64,000 nt of DNA from JAXLZZ01 sp046350675 (GCA_046350675.1 JAXLZZ010000004.1:124001-188000), one strand, 5' to 3'; positions 44,394-53,617 are shown, counted from the first letter of the stretch. The notes: generated by a model not told the origin, from the letters alone. Program-made: numbers and translations.

Positions 44394-46238
44394 ATGGCAA
44401 AACTATTGCTGGTCGAAGACGACAACAATTTACGAGAAATTTACCAGGCACGATTACAAGCAGAAGGCTACACGATCGTTTCTGCAAAAGATGGTGAAGA
44501 GGCGCTGGTTGTTGCTAAGGCAGAGATGCCTGACCTTGTGATTTCCGATGTGATGATGCCCAAAATTAGCGGTTTTGAGATGCTAGATATTCTGCGCAAT
44601 ACCGATGGACTCAAAGAAGTAAAAGTGATTATGCTCACTGCGCTCGGGCAAAGTGACGATCAGCAGCGCGCCGATAAATTAGGTGCCGATCGGTACCTTG
44701 TAAAGTCTCAGGTAACCCTAGAGGATATTGTAAAAGTAGCTCATGAATTATTAGAAGATCAGCCCGCTGTCGAAGCCCCGGCCGAAGCCGCTCCCGCAGC
44801 AGTCACTCCAGAGCCAGCCCCCGAAACAGCAACACCCCAACCCGCTGCAGAGGAGCCAGCAGTACCGCCAGCACCTGAAGCGCCACAACCTAAGCCTGCC
44901 GCCGAAGAACCAGCTGCACCCGCACCAGAGCCTTTAGCAACGCCACCGGCAGCGGAAGAACCAAAGCCTGCAGCTGAGTCAGTGCAGGAAGAAAAAGCTG
45001 CCGCACCTGAACCTGTACAGGAACCTGCTCCGGCCCCTGAAGTATCGACCCCAGCAGAGGAACCCAAAGCCGAACCAGCGGCCCCACAACAACCTGCAGG
45101 AGGGCCTGCTCCCGAACCAGTAGCTGAAGCACCACAACCTGAACCTATCGCTACAGAACCAGCAGCTGATCCAGAGCCTGCAAGTAAGCCTGAACCAGCA
45201 TCAGTCGAAGTAGCCACCGAACCAAAAGAGGAAGCTGTCACTCCGGAACCAGCCCCAGCTCCTGAAGCTACACCAGCTGAATCAGAGACTCCAGCAAACG
45301 AGGAGCAGACGACTGAAGAACCCGCTCCTGCTGAGTCCGAAGCAGTATCGACTGAGGCCGTGCAGCCAGAACCAGCAGCATCAACAGAAAAAGCGAGCGA
45401 AGCTGAGGTTACCGAGGAAACACCTGCAGCACCAGAAGAAGAGAAGGCTCCTGAGGAGCCTGCTGCAGAAGAAAAGCCAGCCGAAGAACCTGCAGCACCT
45501 GAAGTTGCTCAGGAAGAAGAGAAAGCTCAAGAGGCTGCACCCACAACTGCTGTGGAAGAAGCAGCTGTGGAAGCCAAAATTGAAGATTTTGTAGCAGGTG
45601 CCACCAGTGAGCCCACCGCTCCATCAGAGGTAGTATCCGTACCAGCTGCAACAGAACCAACAGAAGCTGCCAATGAGCCATCCTCCGACGCACCAGCCGC
45701 CGAAGCTACCACCGCGCCTGAACCGCCAAAAGAAGAAGCTCCCCAAGAAGATGCAAAGGCAACACCAACAGAAGCTGCCAGCGATGCAGACGCCAACGAC
45801 AAACTCACATCTGAGGCAGTCGACTCCATCGTGGCGAGCGCAGAGCCAGCACCAGAAGATAGCGGATCAGTTACTCCCGAAAAGAAAACGTCCCTCGAGC
45901 CAAGCGCTACCGAGACTACCAGCACCGACATTGATACCGCCACACAAAATGATAATGAAAAACAAGAAACGCCCGCACCAGCTGCTGGCACAGGAGGAAC
46001 AAATAAAGTGATACAACCACTCGATAACGACGAACCTAAAAAAGATATTAACGAGCTCCTTGCAGAGGAAGAGGCCAAAGAAGCGGCAGCTGCACCCGTA
46101 GATGCCGAGCCAGCTGCTCCTGACACGCAGGTTGCACCCGAAGCCACTCCGGAATCTGCAGCGCCAACTGCCGAAGCCAAGCCAGAAGAGAAACCAGCCG
46201 ACCCCAACAAGCCTAATCCAGCCGACATCGCCCTCTAA
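44394..46238 (+). CDS. Response regulator receiver with about 490-residue Pro/Ala/Glu-rich tail
   Basis: Residues 1-122 are a normal receiver (phospho-acceptor Asp52 in VISDVMMP, LTALGQSDD, Lys in YLVKSQ). From about residue 125 to 614 the sequence is low-complexity, made of repeats such as EEPAAPAPEP and EAAPTTAVEE. It is very acidic and almost certainly disordered, with no DNA-binding or enzymatic domain. Pro codons alternate with GAA/GCA, so the antisense strand carries long meaningless open frames. The tail might act as a spacer, scaffold or phase-separating region. It follows its likely kinase (43070). Confidence 0.88.
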   Translation: MAKLLLVEDDNNLREIYQARLQAEGYTIVSAKDGEEALVVAKAEMPDLVISDVMMPKISGFEMLDILRNTDGLKEVKVIMLTALGQSDDQQRADKLGADRYLVKSQVTLEDIVKVAHELLEDQPAVEAPAEAAPAAVTPEPAPETATPQPAAEEPAVPPAPEAPQPKPAAEEPAAPAPEPLATPPAAEEPKPAAESVQEEKAAAPEPVQEPAPAPEVSTPAEEPKAEPAAPQQPAGGPAPEPVAEAPQPEPIATEPAADPEPASKPEPASVEVATEPKEEAVTPEPAPAPEATPAESETPANEEQTTEEPAPAESEAVSTEAVQPEPAASTEKASEAEVTEETPAAPEEEKAPEEPAAEEKPAEEPAAPEVAQEEEKAQEAAPTTAVEEAAVEAKIEDFVAGATSEPTAPSEVVSVPAATEPTEAANEPSSDAPAAEATTAPEPPKEEAPQEDAKATPTEAASDADANDKLTSEAVDSIVASAEPAPEDSGSVTPEKKTSLEPSATETTSTDIDTATQNDNEKQETPAPAAGTGGTNKVIQPLDNDEPKKDINELLAEEEAKEAAAAPVDAEPAAPDTQVAPEATPESAAPTAEAKPEEKPADPNKPNPADIAL

Positions 46239-46250
46239 AGCCATCGTCTC

Positions 46251-46331
46251 TGTCATTTCGAACGTACGTGAGAGATCTCTCTAAGCCTCCACGGAGTTTG
46301 GAGAGATCTCTCGGATTCCCTCGAGATGACA
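46251..46331. repeat. REP-like palindromic pair after the response regulator
   Basis: TGTCATTTCG at the left faces CTCGAGATGACA at the right. The interior arms GAGAGATCTCTC occur twice around a GCCTCCACGGAG centre. It could act as a terminator for the upstream gene; the next gene starts 20 bases later. Confidence 0.75.
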
Positions 46332-46350
46332 CGATAGGTATACTAAAGGC

Positions 46351-47016
46351 ATGCGCATCAACAAATACATAGCTCAAGCGACTGACTTAAGCCGCCGCTC
46401 TGCTGATACTGCCATCGATAACGGGAGAGTGCGTGTAAACGGCCAAAAACCAGATGCAGGCGCTATGGTAGGTGGAGAGGATGTAGTAACCCTAGACGGC
46501 GCCGTTGTTTCCCCTCCAAAAGAGAGCACGACCATAATTTTTAACAAACCCGTGGGCTACGTGTGTAGCCGGGAAGGCCAAGGGAGCAAGACAATTTATG
46601 ACATACTGCCCACTGAGTATCAGCAGCTGAATTCCGTCGGCCGGCTCGATAAAGACTCATCCGGCCTCTTATTACTCACCAATGATGGCCAGCTCGCCCA
46701 AGAATTGACGCACCCCAGTTACCAAAAAGATAAAATCTACGAGCTCCAGCTCGATCGCCAGCTTACTGAGCAAGATCGTCAAAGGATTGAACAAGGTATT
46801 GAGCTAGAAGATGGCATCAGTAAATTTAGTGTGAAACCCCGCGGCAATACACTTGTCGCAACCTTACAAGAGGGTCGCAACCGCCAAATCCGTCGCACCT
46901 TCGAAGCTCTCGGCTACACCGTCACCAATCTCCACCGCACCCACTTCGGGCCCTACCAGCTCGAGAATCTCGACCCTGGATCAATTAAGCAAGTCACCGT
47001 TCGAGAACATTATTAA
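46351..47016 (+). CDS. Pseudouridine synthase, RsuA/RluB family
   Basis: The 221-residue protein has an N-terminal S4 RNA-binding domain (RINKYIAQATDLSRRSAD) and a catalytic domain with the active Asp in GRLDKDSSGLLLLTNDG and the basic EGRNRQIRRTFEALG. It modifies a uridine in rRNA; 23S (RluB) rather than 16S (RsuA) is suggested by context only. TATACT (46339-46344) lies 6 bases before the ATG. Confidence 0.92.
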   Translation: MRINKYIAQATDLSRRSADTAIDNGRVRVNGQKPDAGAMVGGEDVVTLDGAVVSPPKESTTIIFNKPVGYVCSREGQGSKTIYDILPTEYQQLNSVGRLDKDSSGLLLLTNDGQLAQELTHPSYQKDKIYELQLDRQLTEQDRQRIEQGIELEDGISKFSVKPRGNTLVATLQEGRNRQIRRTFEALGYTVTNLHRTHFGPYQLENLDPGSIKQVTVREHY

Positions 47017-47061
47017 TCATTATAGCAAACAAAAGGGGTTTTGTCAATAGCTCGTATCTGT

Positions 47062-47105
47062 TATAATGTATCCGTAAGGAGCATTATATGCCGAGCCCGT
47101 CTTAA
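47062..47105 (+). promoter_or_regulatory. der leader: promoter and 5-codon upstream ORF
   Basis: TATAAT (47062-47067), then AAGGAG (47076-47081) and ATG 47088 opening a five-codon ORF (MPSPS, stop at 47103). A second TATAAT (47119-47124) lies 7 bases before the der ATG. der may thus have both a leadered and a leaderless transcript. Confidence 0.4.
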
Positions 47106-47131
47106 CGGCGCGAGGCAATATAATAGAGTAA

Positions 47132-48505
47132 ATGGCTAAAAAATTACCTATTGTAGCGATTGTCGGTAGGGCAAATGTCGGCAAATCCAGCTTGTTTAAT
47201 GCGGTGTTGGACCGCCGTGAAGCTATTGTAGCGCGCGAAGCTGGTACTACCCGCGACAGCATCATGGCCAAAGCCGAGTACAACGACCAGAACTTCTGGC
47301 TGGTCGACACCGCTGGCATCAAAGACCCCGAGGACGATTTTGAATTTACGATTCAAGAGCAGATCACTCAAGCAGCCGACAGCGCCGATGTGATCATCGT
47401 AATGGTAGAGGCCGATGTGCCTATCACCGACGACGATCGCAGAGTGGCTAAAATGGCGCTCAAAAGCCGTAAGCCAGTTATTTTGGTAATTAATAAGCTC
47501 GACAAAGCCAAAGGTCTGGACCTCAGCGGCTTTGATCGCCTAGGCATCAAACCCATCATTCGCACTAGCATGACCCACAGCAAGGGGCTGGAGCAGCTGC
47601 TGGACACCATTACCGAAACGATTCCAGCCGCGAGTCAACAAGATGACGATGATCGTCTCAAGGTGGCCTTAGTCGGTCGCCCTAATGTTGGCAAGTCGAA
47701 TCTGTTTAATACGCTAGCCAAAAAACAGCAGGCAATTGTAGCCGACAAAGCCGGCACCACCCGTGATGTGAATCGTACGGTGGTGAGGTATCAGGGGAGA
47801 GAGATAGAGCTACTCGACACTGCCGGTATTCGGCGCAGCGGCAAGATTGAGGTTGGCATTGAACGATTTAGCGTAATTCGCGCTCTAGCCGCTATCGAAG
47901 AGGCTGATGTGGTGTTCATGCTGATGGATGTAAATGAGCTAAACAGTCATCTGGATCAAAAGATTGCCGGCATGGTCAAAGATGCGGGCAAGGGGCTGGT
48001 GCTGGTCGTAAGCAAATGGGACAGCGTGATTGACAAAGATGCATACACCCGCGATGCATTAGCGCCACAAATTGCTGCAACCTATGATTTTGTGCCGTGG
48101 GCACCGCTCATCTTTACTAGCGCAGTCTCTGGCCAAAACGTGACCAAGCTATTCGACCTCGCACTTTCCATTGATCAGCAGCGCAATAAGCGCATTGCCA
48201 CGCCAGAACTTAATAAATGGCTACGCCAGGCAATTGATGCCCATCCGCCAGCCGGACTCAAAAACCGTAACCCCAAGCTCAACTATATGGTCCAAGAGTC
48301 CGATAACCCAACCCCAGCATTTAAGATTTTTGGCAGTCACACCAAGTTTGTTCACTGGAGCTACAAGCGCTACCTCGAACGACGTCTCCGTGAAACCTAT
48401 GATTACTCAGGCACACCAGTGCAGCTGTGGTTCATCGAAAAGCATCAGACGCACAAGCACGGTGCCAGCCCCACCAAAGCCAAAGATAAGGAAAATTTGT
48501 ACTAA
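47132..48505 (+). CDS. der: Ribosome assembly GTPase Der (EngA)
   Basis: The 457-residue protein has two GTPase domains: GRANVGKSS, DTAGI, NKLD, and GRPNVGKSN, DTAGIRR, SKWD. A C-terminal KH-like domain (KFVHWSYKRYLERRLRE) follows. It acts in 50S subunit assembly. Its stop overlaps the start of pth. Confidence 0.97.
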   Translation: MAKKLPIVAIVGRANVGKSSLFNAVLDRREAIVAREAGTTRDSIMAKAEYNDQNFWLVDTAGIKDPEDDFEFTIQEQITQAADSADVIIVMVEADVPITDDDRRVAKMALKSRKPVILVINKLDKAKGLDLSGFDRLGIKPIIRTSMTHSKGLEQLLDTITETIPAASQQDDDDRLKVALVGRPNVGKSNLFNTLAKKQQAIVADKAGTTRDVNRTVVRYQGREIELLDTAGIRRSGKIEVGIERFSVIRALAAIEEADVVFMLMDVNELNSHLDQKIAGMVKDAGKGLVLVVSKWDSVIDKDAYTRDALAPQIAATYDFVPWAPLIFTSAVSGQNVTKLFDLALSIDQQRNKRIATPELNKWLRQAIDAHPPAGLKNRNPKLNYMVQESDNPTPAFKIFGSHTKFVHWSYKRYLERRLRETYDYSGTPVQLWFIEKHQTHKHGASPTKAKDKENLY

Positions 48506-49149
48506 TGGCTTTATTCCAGCGCATGCCGCAAACTAGTGATCCAACGAACTTTTACACGGTTGGGCTCAATAAGACTGTTTTGTTAGTTGGGCTCGGGAAT
48601 CCTGGTGATGAATATGAGCTAACCCGGCACAATGCCGGCTTTTTGGCACTTGATGCATTCGTGGAGGCCAACGCAGAAATGGAGCCCTGGATTAGCAAGA
48701 AAAGTCTGAAATCAGAAATAAGCACCGGGCGCATAGGTGAAACACGCGTTATTGCTATTAAGCCGACTACGTTTATGAATCTTAGCGGCGAGGCAGTACA
48801 GGCGGTGGCGAGCTTTTATAAAATCCCACCCGACACAATCTTAGTAATACACGACGAACTCGATGTTGATTTTGGCAATATCCGATTGCGTCAGGGTGGC
48901 AGCAGCGCTGGGCATAACGGCATTAAATCAGTTACGCAGCACATCGGGGAGGGATACGGCCGAGTACGAATTGGCATTGGGCCAAAGAAGCCAGCGCGCA
49001 TGCCAAGCGAAAGCTTCGTATTACAAGATTTTTCGGATCAAGAGCAAGAGCAACTGCCAAATATGACGCGAGAGGTTAACGCCGTTCTCAGCGAATACAT
49101 CTTTGGCAATCAAGAATTGCCCCAAGACACCCGATCATTCCTCGTCTAG
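48505..49149 (+). CDS. pth: Peptidyl-tRNA hydrolase
   Basis: The 214-residue protein carries the Pth signature: GLGNPGDEYELTRHNAGF with catalytic His, KPTTFMNLSGEAV, and the GGSSAGHNGIKS motif. An extra N-terminal 25 residues precede the fold. The ATG overlaps the der stop (TAATG), so the two ribosome-related genes are coupled. Confidence 0.96.
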   Translation: MALFQRMPQTSDPTNFYTVGLNKTVLLVGLGNPGDEYELTRHNAGFLALDAFVEANAEMEPWISKKSLKSEISTGRIGETRVIAIKPTTFMNLSGEAVQAVASFYKIPPDTILVIHDELDVDFGNIRLRQGGSSAGHNGIKSVTQHIGEGYGRVRIGIGPKKPARMPSESFVLQDFSDQEQEQLPNMTREVNAVLSEYIFGNQELPQDTRSFLV

Positions 49150-49448
49150 CCAATAATGTCAGAAGGGCTCAGACCTTCTGAGTCAATTGGAATCTGATTA
49201 ATTATCCTATTAAGTAGCCCTTTGTCTATTGCGAGTCGTGCAAACTCCTTAGCCGCCTCGGCTCTTTCATGAGACAACAGCTTATCATCTTCGGCGTGCA
49301 TAGCCTGTAGACGTTCATATGCGCTATTAAGTCTCTCAACAGCGCTTTCTGCATCAATGTCAGCTAACTCTATGTGTTCATCAGAAACATCCAGAATACG
49401 CATTTCGTTAGCAGTCAACAAAAAGGTGGTTTCGCCAATCTGTTCCAT
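49146..49448 (-). CDS. Unknown small helical protein
   Basis: The 100-residue acidic helical protein (ADIDAESAVERLNSAYERL) has no recognised family. Its start overlaps the stop of the upstream minus-strand gene, so the two unknowns form an operon. It converges with pth (4-base overlap). Confidence 0.65.
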   Translation of the reverse strand: MEQIGETTFLLTANEMRILDVSDEHIELADIDAESAVERLNSAYERLQAMHAEDDKLLSHERAEAAKEFARLAIDKGLLNRIINQIPIDSEGLSPSDIIG

Positions 49449-49774
49449 TACTTGCTACCCTCCGTATGTGGATACGTCTGGCTAGCTCTTCCGAGTGCTA
49501 TATTTGATAATCCGTACACCATACGCGCCAACCGAAACGTATCATAACGCGCAAAGTGAGCTGCTGCATGAAAAGCTTGGTTCATATCATCTAGCTGTTC
49601 ACGGCGCATATCAAAAAACTCAAGCTCATTCTCAAACTCCTCGACAAGCGCATCATGAGCCATGTCGCACAAATCAAGAATATCTTCATGCGCTACAGGC
49701 GGAAGGTCAGTTGAACGCTTCATAAGACGTCGTTCTTGTGATGAAACCTCAATGCTATGCGCGGTATACTTCAT
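49448..49774 (-). CDS. Unknown small protein
   Basis: The 108-residue protein is predicted mostly helical (ILDLCDMAHDALVEEFENEL) and has no recognised family. It is first gene of a two-gene minus-strand operon that begins just downstream of the terminator of the large RNA at 49818. Confidence 0.65.
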   Translation of the reverse strand: MKYTAHSIEVSSQERRLMKRSTDLPPVAHEDILDLCDMAHDALVEEFENELEFFDMRREQLDDMNQAFHAAAHFARYDTFRLARMVYGLSNIALGRASQTYPHTEGSK

Positions 49775-49817
49775 AAATCTTAACTTTATCTTAAACCTAG
49801 ATGCTCAAATTTTAGCA

Positions 49818-50338
49818 TAAAACATAAAGAGCCTCCGGAGGGGGTGGGCACCGCCGGAGGCTCATGACACCCTTCAACCCACCCCAGTGAAACATCATGA
49901 CGCTATATAGATGTCTGTGTCTCCAGCCCGATTGGACCGGAACCATTTAGGCTCACTTTGAAATGGGGACCCCGGGACCACAAAGTGATCGAGGAATCTA
50001 GTTAAAGGGGTTAGTATGGTTTAGAGCGCTTCTGGTAGACCAGAAGCCAAGAGAAAGTGGAGGGTAACAACTTACTACCAGCTCGTCATACAGCCGCTCT
50101 TCGCGTGCGAAACCTTGTGAGTTCGAGGCAGAATGTGGCTGTGACGAGGAGAGGTACAGAGATGTACATCGACGAGATACAAGCGCATTCTGGCCGAAAC
50201 CAAAAGGTTGCAGACCGGATGAGAGGTTGTATGACGAGCTGTCATGGCGCGCTCTAAAACAATCTAACAATGTACCTGGCTAGGCCAGATAGTTAGAATA
50301 GGGGTAAAAGGTGCAAGAATCCTTATTAGGACTCACAG
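49818..50338 (-). ncRNA. Large structured non-coding RNA (about 520 nt), unclassified
   Basis: A consensus promoter at 50345-50373 and a strong terminator define a minus-strand transcript. The terminator has perfect 10-bp arms, GAGCCTCCGG (49829-49838) with 49854-49863, then a T-rich tract. No long frame with coding character fits. Two perfect long-range helices nest: TTTAGAGCGC at 50020-50029 with 50249-50258 (10 bp), and a 13-bp helix of 50080-50092 with 50228-50240. Inside, CAGAATGTG pairs with CGCATTCTG, and there is a GTAC hairpin. A CACTTTG/CAAAGTG hairpin lies near 49945-49995. I could not find RNase P, tmRNA, SRP or 6S hallmarks. Confidence 0.75.
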
Positions 50339-50344
50339 ATTGCT

Positions 50345-50373
50345 ATTCTAGCAAAAAAGTGTTGTTGTGTCAA
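50345..50373 (-). promoter_or_regulatory. Promoter of the large non-coding RNA
   Basis: On the minus strand: TTGACA (50373-50368), 17 bases, TAGAAT (50350-50345). Nothing coding lies immediately downstream, so it drives the RNA at 49818-50338. Confidence 0.85.
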
Positions 50374-50410
50374 TACTCTAAAATGATTTTATATAAATTA
50401 CAAGGTGCTT

Positions 50411-51250
50411 ATGGCTATTCCTAAGGTGTTACAGCAGATTTCTTCGCCGCCAAAAAAGTTGTACTTTGCCGGCGAAACGTTGGATAATTTGCTTGCATAC
50501 CCGCGTATTGCTGTCGTGGGCAGCCGTAACGTTTCGCCCTATGGTAAACAAATCACCGCACAGCTTGTTGGGGAGTTAGCGCAGCGAGGAATTGTGATAA
50601 TCAGCGGATTAGCATATGGTGTAGACGCCATTGCCCATCGTGCCGCGCTAGAAGCCGGAGGCAAAACTATTGCTGTGCTGCCCAGCCCCTTAGAGGACAT
50701 TGCGCCCAGGGGCAACCGAGATCTCGCACAACAGATTATTGATAGCGGGGGAGCACTTGTCAGTGAATACAATACAGAGGAGTATCAGATGCTCAAGACA
50801 AATTTTGTAGCCCGCAACAGGCTAGTTGCAGGATTAGCTCAAGCGGTGCTTATTACTGAGGCTGTAGAAAAATCAGGCAGTCTACATACCGCCCGTTTTG
50901 CCTTGGAACAGGGGAAGGATGTGCTTGCTGTGCCCGGAAATATCACTAGTACGACCTCTGTGGGCACCAACAACCTTCTAAAGTCGGGCGCGACACTCGT
51001 AACTTCGCTTGTAGACGTTCTACGAGCCCTGGGGCTGGCCGAGGGCATCAAAGCGCGAAAACACACCCCCAAAGGACGGAACCCTGCAGAACAAGCCGTC
51101 ATTGACCTGTTAAAGCGGGGAGTAACTGATGGGGATCTGCTACAGCTGGAAAGTGGGCTAGATGCAGCAGAATATGCGCAAACGCTGACAATGCTCGAAA
51201 TTACTGGCAAAATCACTCCTTTGGGCGCCAACCAGTGGACGCTAAGCTAG
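50411..51250 (+). CDS. dprA: DNA-processing protein DprA
   Basis: The 279-residue protein has the DprA Rossmann core (VVGSRNVSPYGK, SGLAYGVDAIAHRAAL, FVARNRLVAGL) and a C-terminal winged-helix (about 220-279). The N-terminal SAM domain of longer DprAs is missing. DprA loads RecA on incoming single-stranded DNA, so natural DNA uptake is likely. The start at 50411 follows AAGGTG; an in-frame GTG lies 6 bases upstream. Confidence 0.94.
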   Translation: MAIPKVLQQISSPPKKLYFAGETLDNLLAYPRIAVVGSRNVSPYGKQITAQLVGELAQRGIVIISGLAYGVDAIAHRAALEAGGKTIAVLPSPLEDIAPRGNRDLAQQIIDSGGALVSEYNTEEYQMLKTNFVARNRLVAGLAQAVLITEAVEKSGSLHTARFALEQGKDVLAVPGNITSTTSVGTNNLLKSGATLVTSLVDVLRALGLAEGIKARKHTPKGRNPAEQAVIDLLKRGVTDGDLLQLESGLDAAEYAQTLTMLEITGKITPLGANQWTLS

Positions 51251-51319
51251 AAAATCGAGCGGTATTCATATATATAGGTTGCAATAAAAGCGTAAGTGCG
51301 CTTAAGTAGAGGACGTTAT

Positions 51320-53617
51320 ATGGCAAAAAACCTCGTAATCGTAGAGAGCCCCGCAAAGGCAAAAACCATCGAAAAGTTCTTGGGCAAGGACTACTCTGTA
51401 AAGAGTAGTTTTGGTCATATTCGTGATTTGCCAAAAAAAGGTTTGAACATTGATATCGAGAAGGGATTTGAGCCAAAATACGAAGTTAGTTCTGATAAAA
51501 AGAAGGTGGTCACCGAATTACGAAAAGCGGCTAAAGGTAGTGAAGTCTGGCTCGCATCCGATGAAGACCGCGAAGGAGAGGCGATTGCTTGGCACCTTAC
51601 GCAAGCACTCAAGCTGGATCCAAAAAAGACTAAGCGCATCGTATTCCACGAAATCACCAAGCCAGCCATCGAAGAAGCAATCAAAAACCCCCGTACAGTC
51701 GATGAAAAGCTCGTTGACGCGCAGCAAGCTCGTCGTATCCTTGATCGACTTGTGGGCTATGAATTATCACCGGTGCTATGGAAGAAGGTTCGTACTGGAC
51801 TCAGTGCAGGGCGCGTACAGTCAGTCGCGGTTCGTTTAATTGTTGAACGTGAACGGGAAATCCGAGATTTTACCCCAGAGAGCACCTTTAAAGTTACTGC
51901 TGTTTTCAAAGCCGATGGCGAAGAAGTGCCAGCCGAACTCAACACTAAATTATCAGATGTAACAGCAACCGAGGAGTGGCTCAAGAAGCTAGTGGGCGCC
52001 ACCTACAAAGTCGATGATATCGAACAAAAGCCAGGGACCCGCAGTCCAGGTGCGCCATTCACGACCAGTACCTTGCAGCAAGAAGCCAGCCGTCGCTTAG
52101 GCTACAGCGTTCGCCAAACCATGACTCTTGCACAGCGTCTCTATGAATCAGGTCACATCACATACATGCGTACTGATAGCACCACACTATCGGGCCAAGC
52201 CATTGGGGCAGCAGAGAAGTACATCACCAGCAAGTTTGGCAAAGAATATCATCAGGTTCGCCAGTATAAGACTAAGAATCAGAGCGCGCAGGAAGCACAC
52301 GAAGCTATCCGTCCGACCGATTTCAGCAAACTCAGCGCCGGTAACGACTCTCAGCAAGAAAAGCTATACCAACTGATCTGGCAACGTGCACTAGCCAGTC
52401 AAATGGCGCCTGCCAAGATTGAACGCACTGAAATCAGCATTAGCGTTAGTACTCAGTCCGAAAAGTTCATCGCTAAAGGCGAGGTGCTTAAATTCGACGG
52501 CTTTATCAAAGTGTATGGTGGCGGCAAGGACGATACGCTACTACCGGCCATCAAAGTTGGGCAGGAGCTCGATGCACAGTCAATTAACGCTACAGAGACG
52601 TTCAGTCGCTCGGCAGCGCGCTATTCTGAAGCAATGCTCGTTAAGAAGCTTGAAGAGCTCGGTATCGGCCGTCCAAGTACCTACGCACCGACTATTTCTA
52701 CTATCCAGACCCGTGGCTACGTTGAAAAGACTGACCTAGAGGGCAAAGAGCGTGAAATCACCGAATTATCACTGGTAAAAGACAAAGTTGAGATACAAAA
52801 ATCAACGGTTATTACTGGTGCAGACCGGGGCAAACTCGTGCCAACCGGGATCGCCGATGTTGTAACCGACTTCTTAGTTAAATACTTCCCAAAGATCGTA
52901 GATTATAGCTTTACTGCCCGCGTCGAAGAAGATTTTGACGATATTGCTGATGGCAAACAGGACTGGGCCAAGATGATCGCAGAGTTTTACAAAGATTTTC
53001 ATCCGTTGGTGGAGAAATCCGAAGATATCTCACGACAAGAGGTGTCGCAAGCACGAGAGCTTGGTGCCGATCCGAAGAGCGGAGAACCGATTTTTGCACG
53101 ATTTGGCCGCTATGGACCGATGCTGCAGATGGGGCGCACTGAAGATGAAGATAAAAAGCCCAAGTTTGCTCCAATGCCAGCCGAAACTACTATCGATACT
53201 GTAACGCTGGAGCAAGCCCTGGAGATGTTCAAGCTACCACGCACAGTCGGTACGACCGAAGATGGTAAAGAGATAAAAGCAAATATTGGTCGTTTTGGTC
53301 CTTACATTCAAGTTGATAAGACATTTGTATCTATCAAGCCCCTCGACCCTCGTGAAATCACCGAAGAAGAAGCCCGAGAGCTATACAAAGAGAAGCTCGT
53401 AAAAGACGCCGCTAAGCACATCAATGAGTTCGCTAGCGGGATCAAAGTGCTTAATGGCCCGTACGGCCCCTACATTACAGACGGCAAAAAGAACGCTCGC
53501 ATCGCTAAAGATGTGGACCCAGCTAAGATAACAGAGGAAGAAGCCAAAAAACTCCTCAAAGAAGCGCCAGCCAAAAAACGCGGTTTCCGCCGCAAAGCTA
53601 CCAAAAAGAAGAAATAG
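51320..53617 (+). CDS. topA: DNA topoisomerase I
   Basis: The 765-residue type IA topoisomerase has a Toprim domain (VIVESPAKAKTIEKFL, SDEDREGEAIAWHL) and the active-site Tyr in HITYMRTDST (about residue 282). The C-terminus lacks zinc ribbons. It has three Topo_C repeats (FGRYGPMLQ, IGRFGPYIQV, NGPYGPYIT) and a Lys/Arg tail (KKRGFRRKATKKKK). AGAGGA precedes ATG 51320. Confidence 0.96.
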   Translation: MAKNLVIVESPAKAKTIEKFLGKDYSVKSSFGHIRDLPKKGLNIDIEKGFEPKYEVSSDKKKVVTELRKAAKGSEVWLASDEDREGEAIAWHLTQALKLDPKKTKRIVFHEITKPAIEEAIKNPRTVDEKLVDAQQARRILDRLVGYELSPVLWKKVRTGLSAGRVQSVAVRLIVEREREIRDFTPESTFKVTAVFKADGEEVPAELNTKLSDVTATEEWLKKLVGATYKVDDIEQKPGTRSPGAPFTTSTLQQEASRRLGYSVRQTMTLAQRLYESGHITYMRTDSTTLSGQAIGAAEKYITSKFGKEYHQVRQYKTKNQSAQEAHEAIRPTDFSKLSAGNDSQQEKLYQLIWQRALASQMAPAKIERTEISISVSTQSEKFIAKGEVLKFDGFIKVYGGGKDDTLLPAIKVGQELDAQSINATETFSRSAARYSEAMLVKKLEELGIGRPSTYAPTISTIQTRGYVEKTDLEGKEREITELSLVKDKVEIQKSTVITGADRGKLVPTGIADVVTDFLVKYFPKIVDYSFTARVEEDFDDIADGKQDWAKMIAEFYKDFHPLVEKSEDISRQEVSQARELGADPKSGEPIFARFGRYGPMLQMGRTEDEDKKPKFAPMPAETTIDTVTLEQALEMFKLPRTVGTTEDGKEIKANIGRFGPYIQVDKTFVSIKPLDPREITEEEARELYKEKLVKDAAKHINEFASGIKVLNGPYGPYITDGKKNARIAKDVDPAKITEEEAKKLLKEAPAKKRGFRRKATKKKK

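Noticed and set aside
44759..46228. Long antisense open frames (160 and 233 codons) opposite the response-regulator tail
   Set aside because: They are Gly/Ala/Ser-rich mirror images of the Pro/Ala/Glu repeats, have no start signals, and follow from codon bias of the sense gene.
49818..50338. RNase P RNA or tmRNA as identity of the large RNA
   Set aside because: I found no GAGGAAAGUC/ACAGAA core for RNase P and no tRNA-like ends or tag ORF for tmRNA on either strand. A covariance search could still overturn this.
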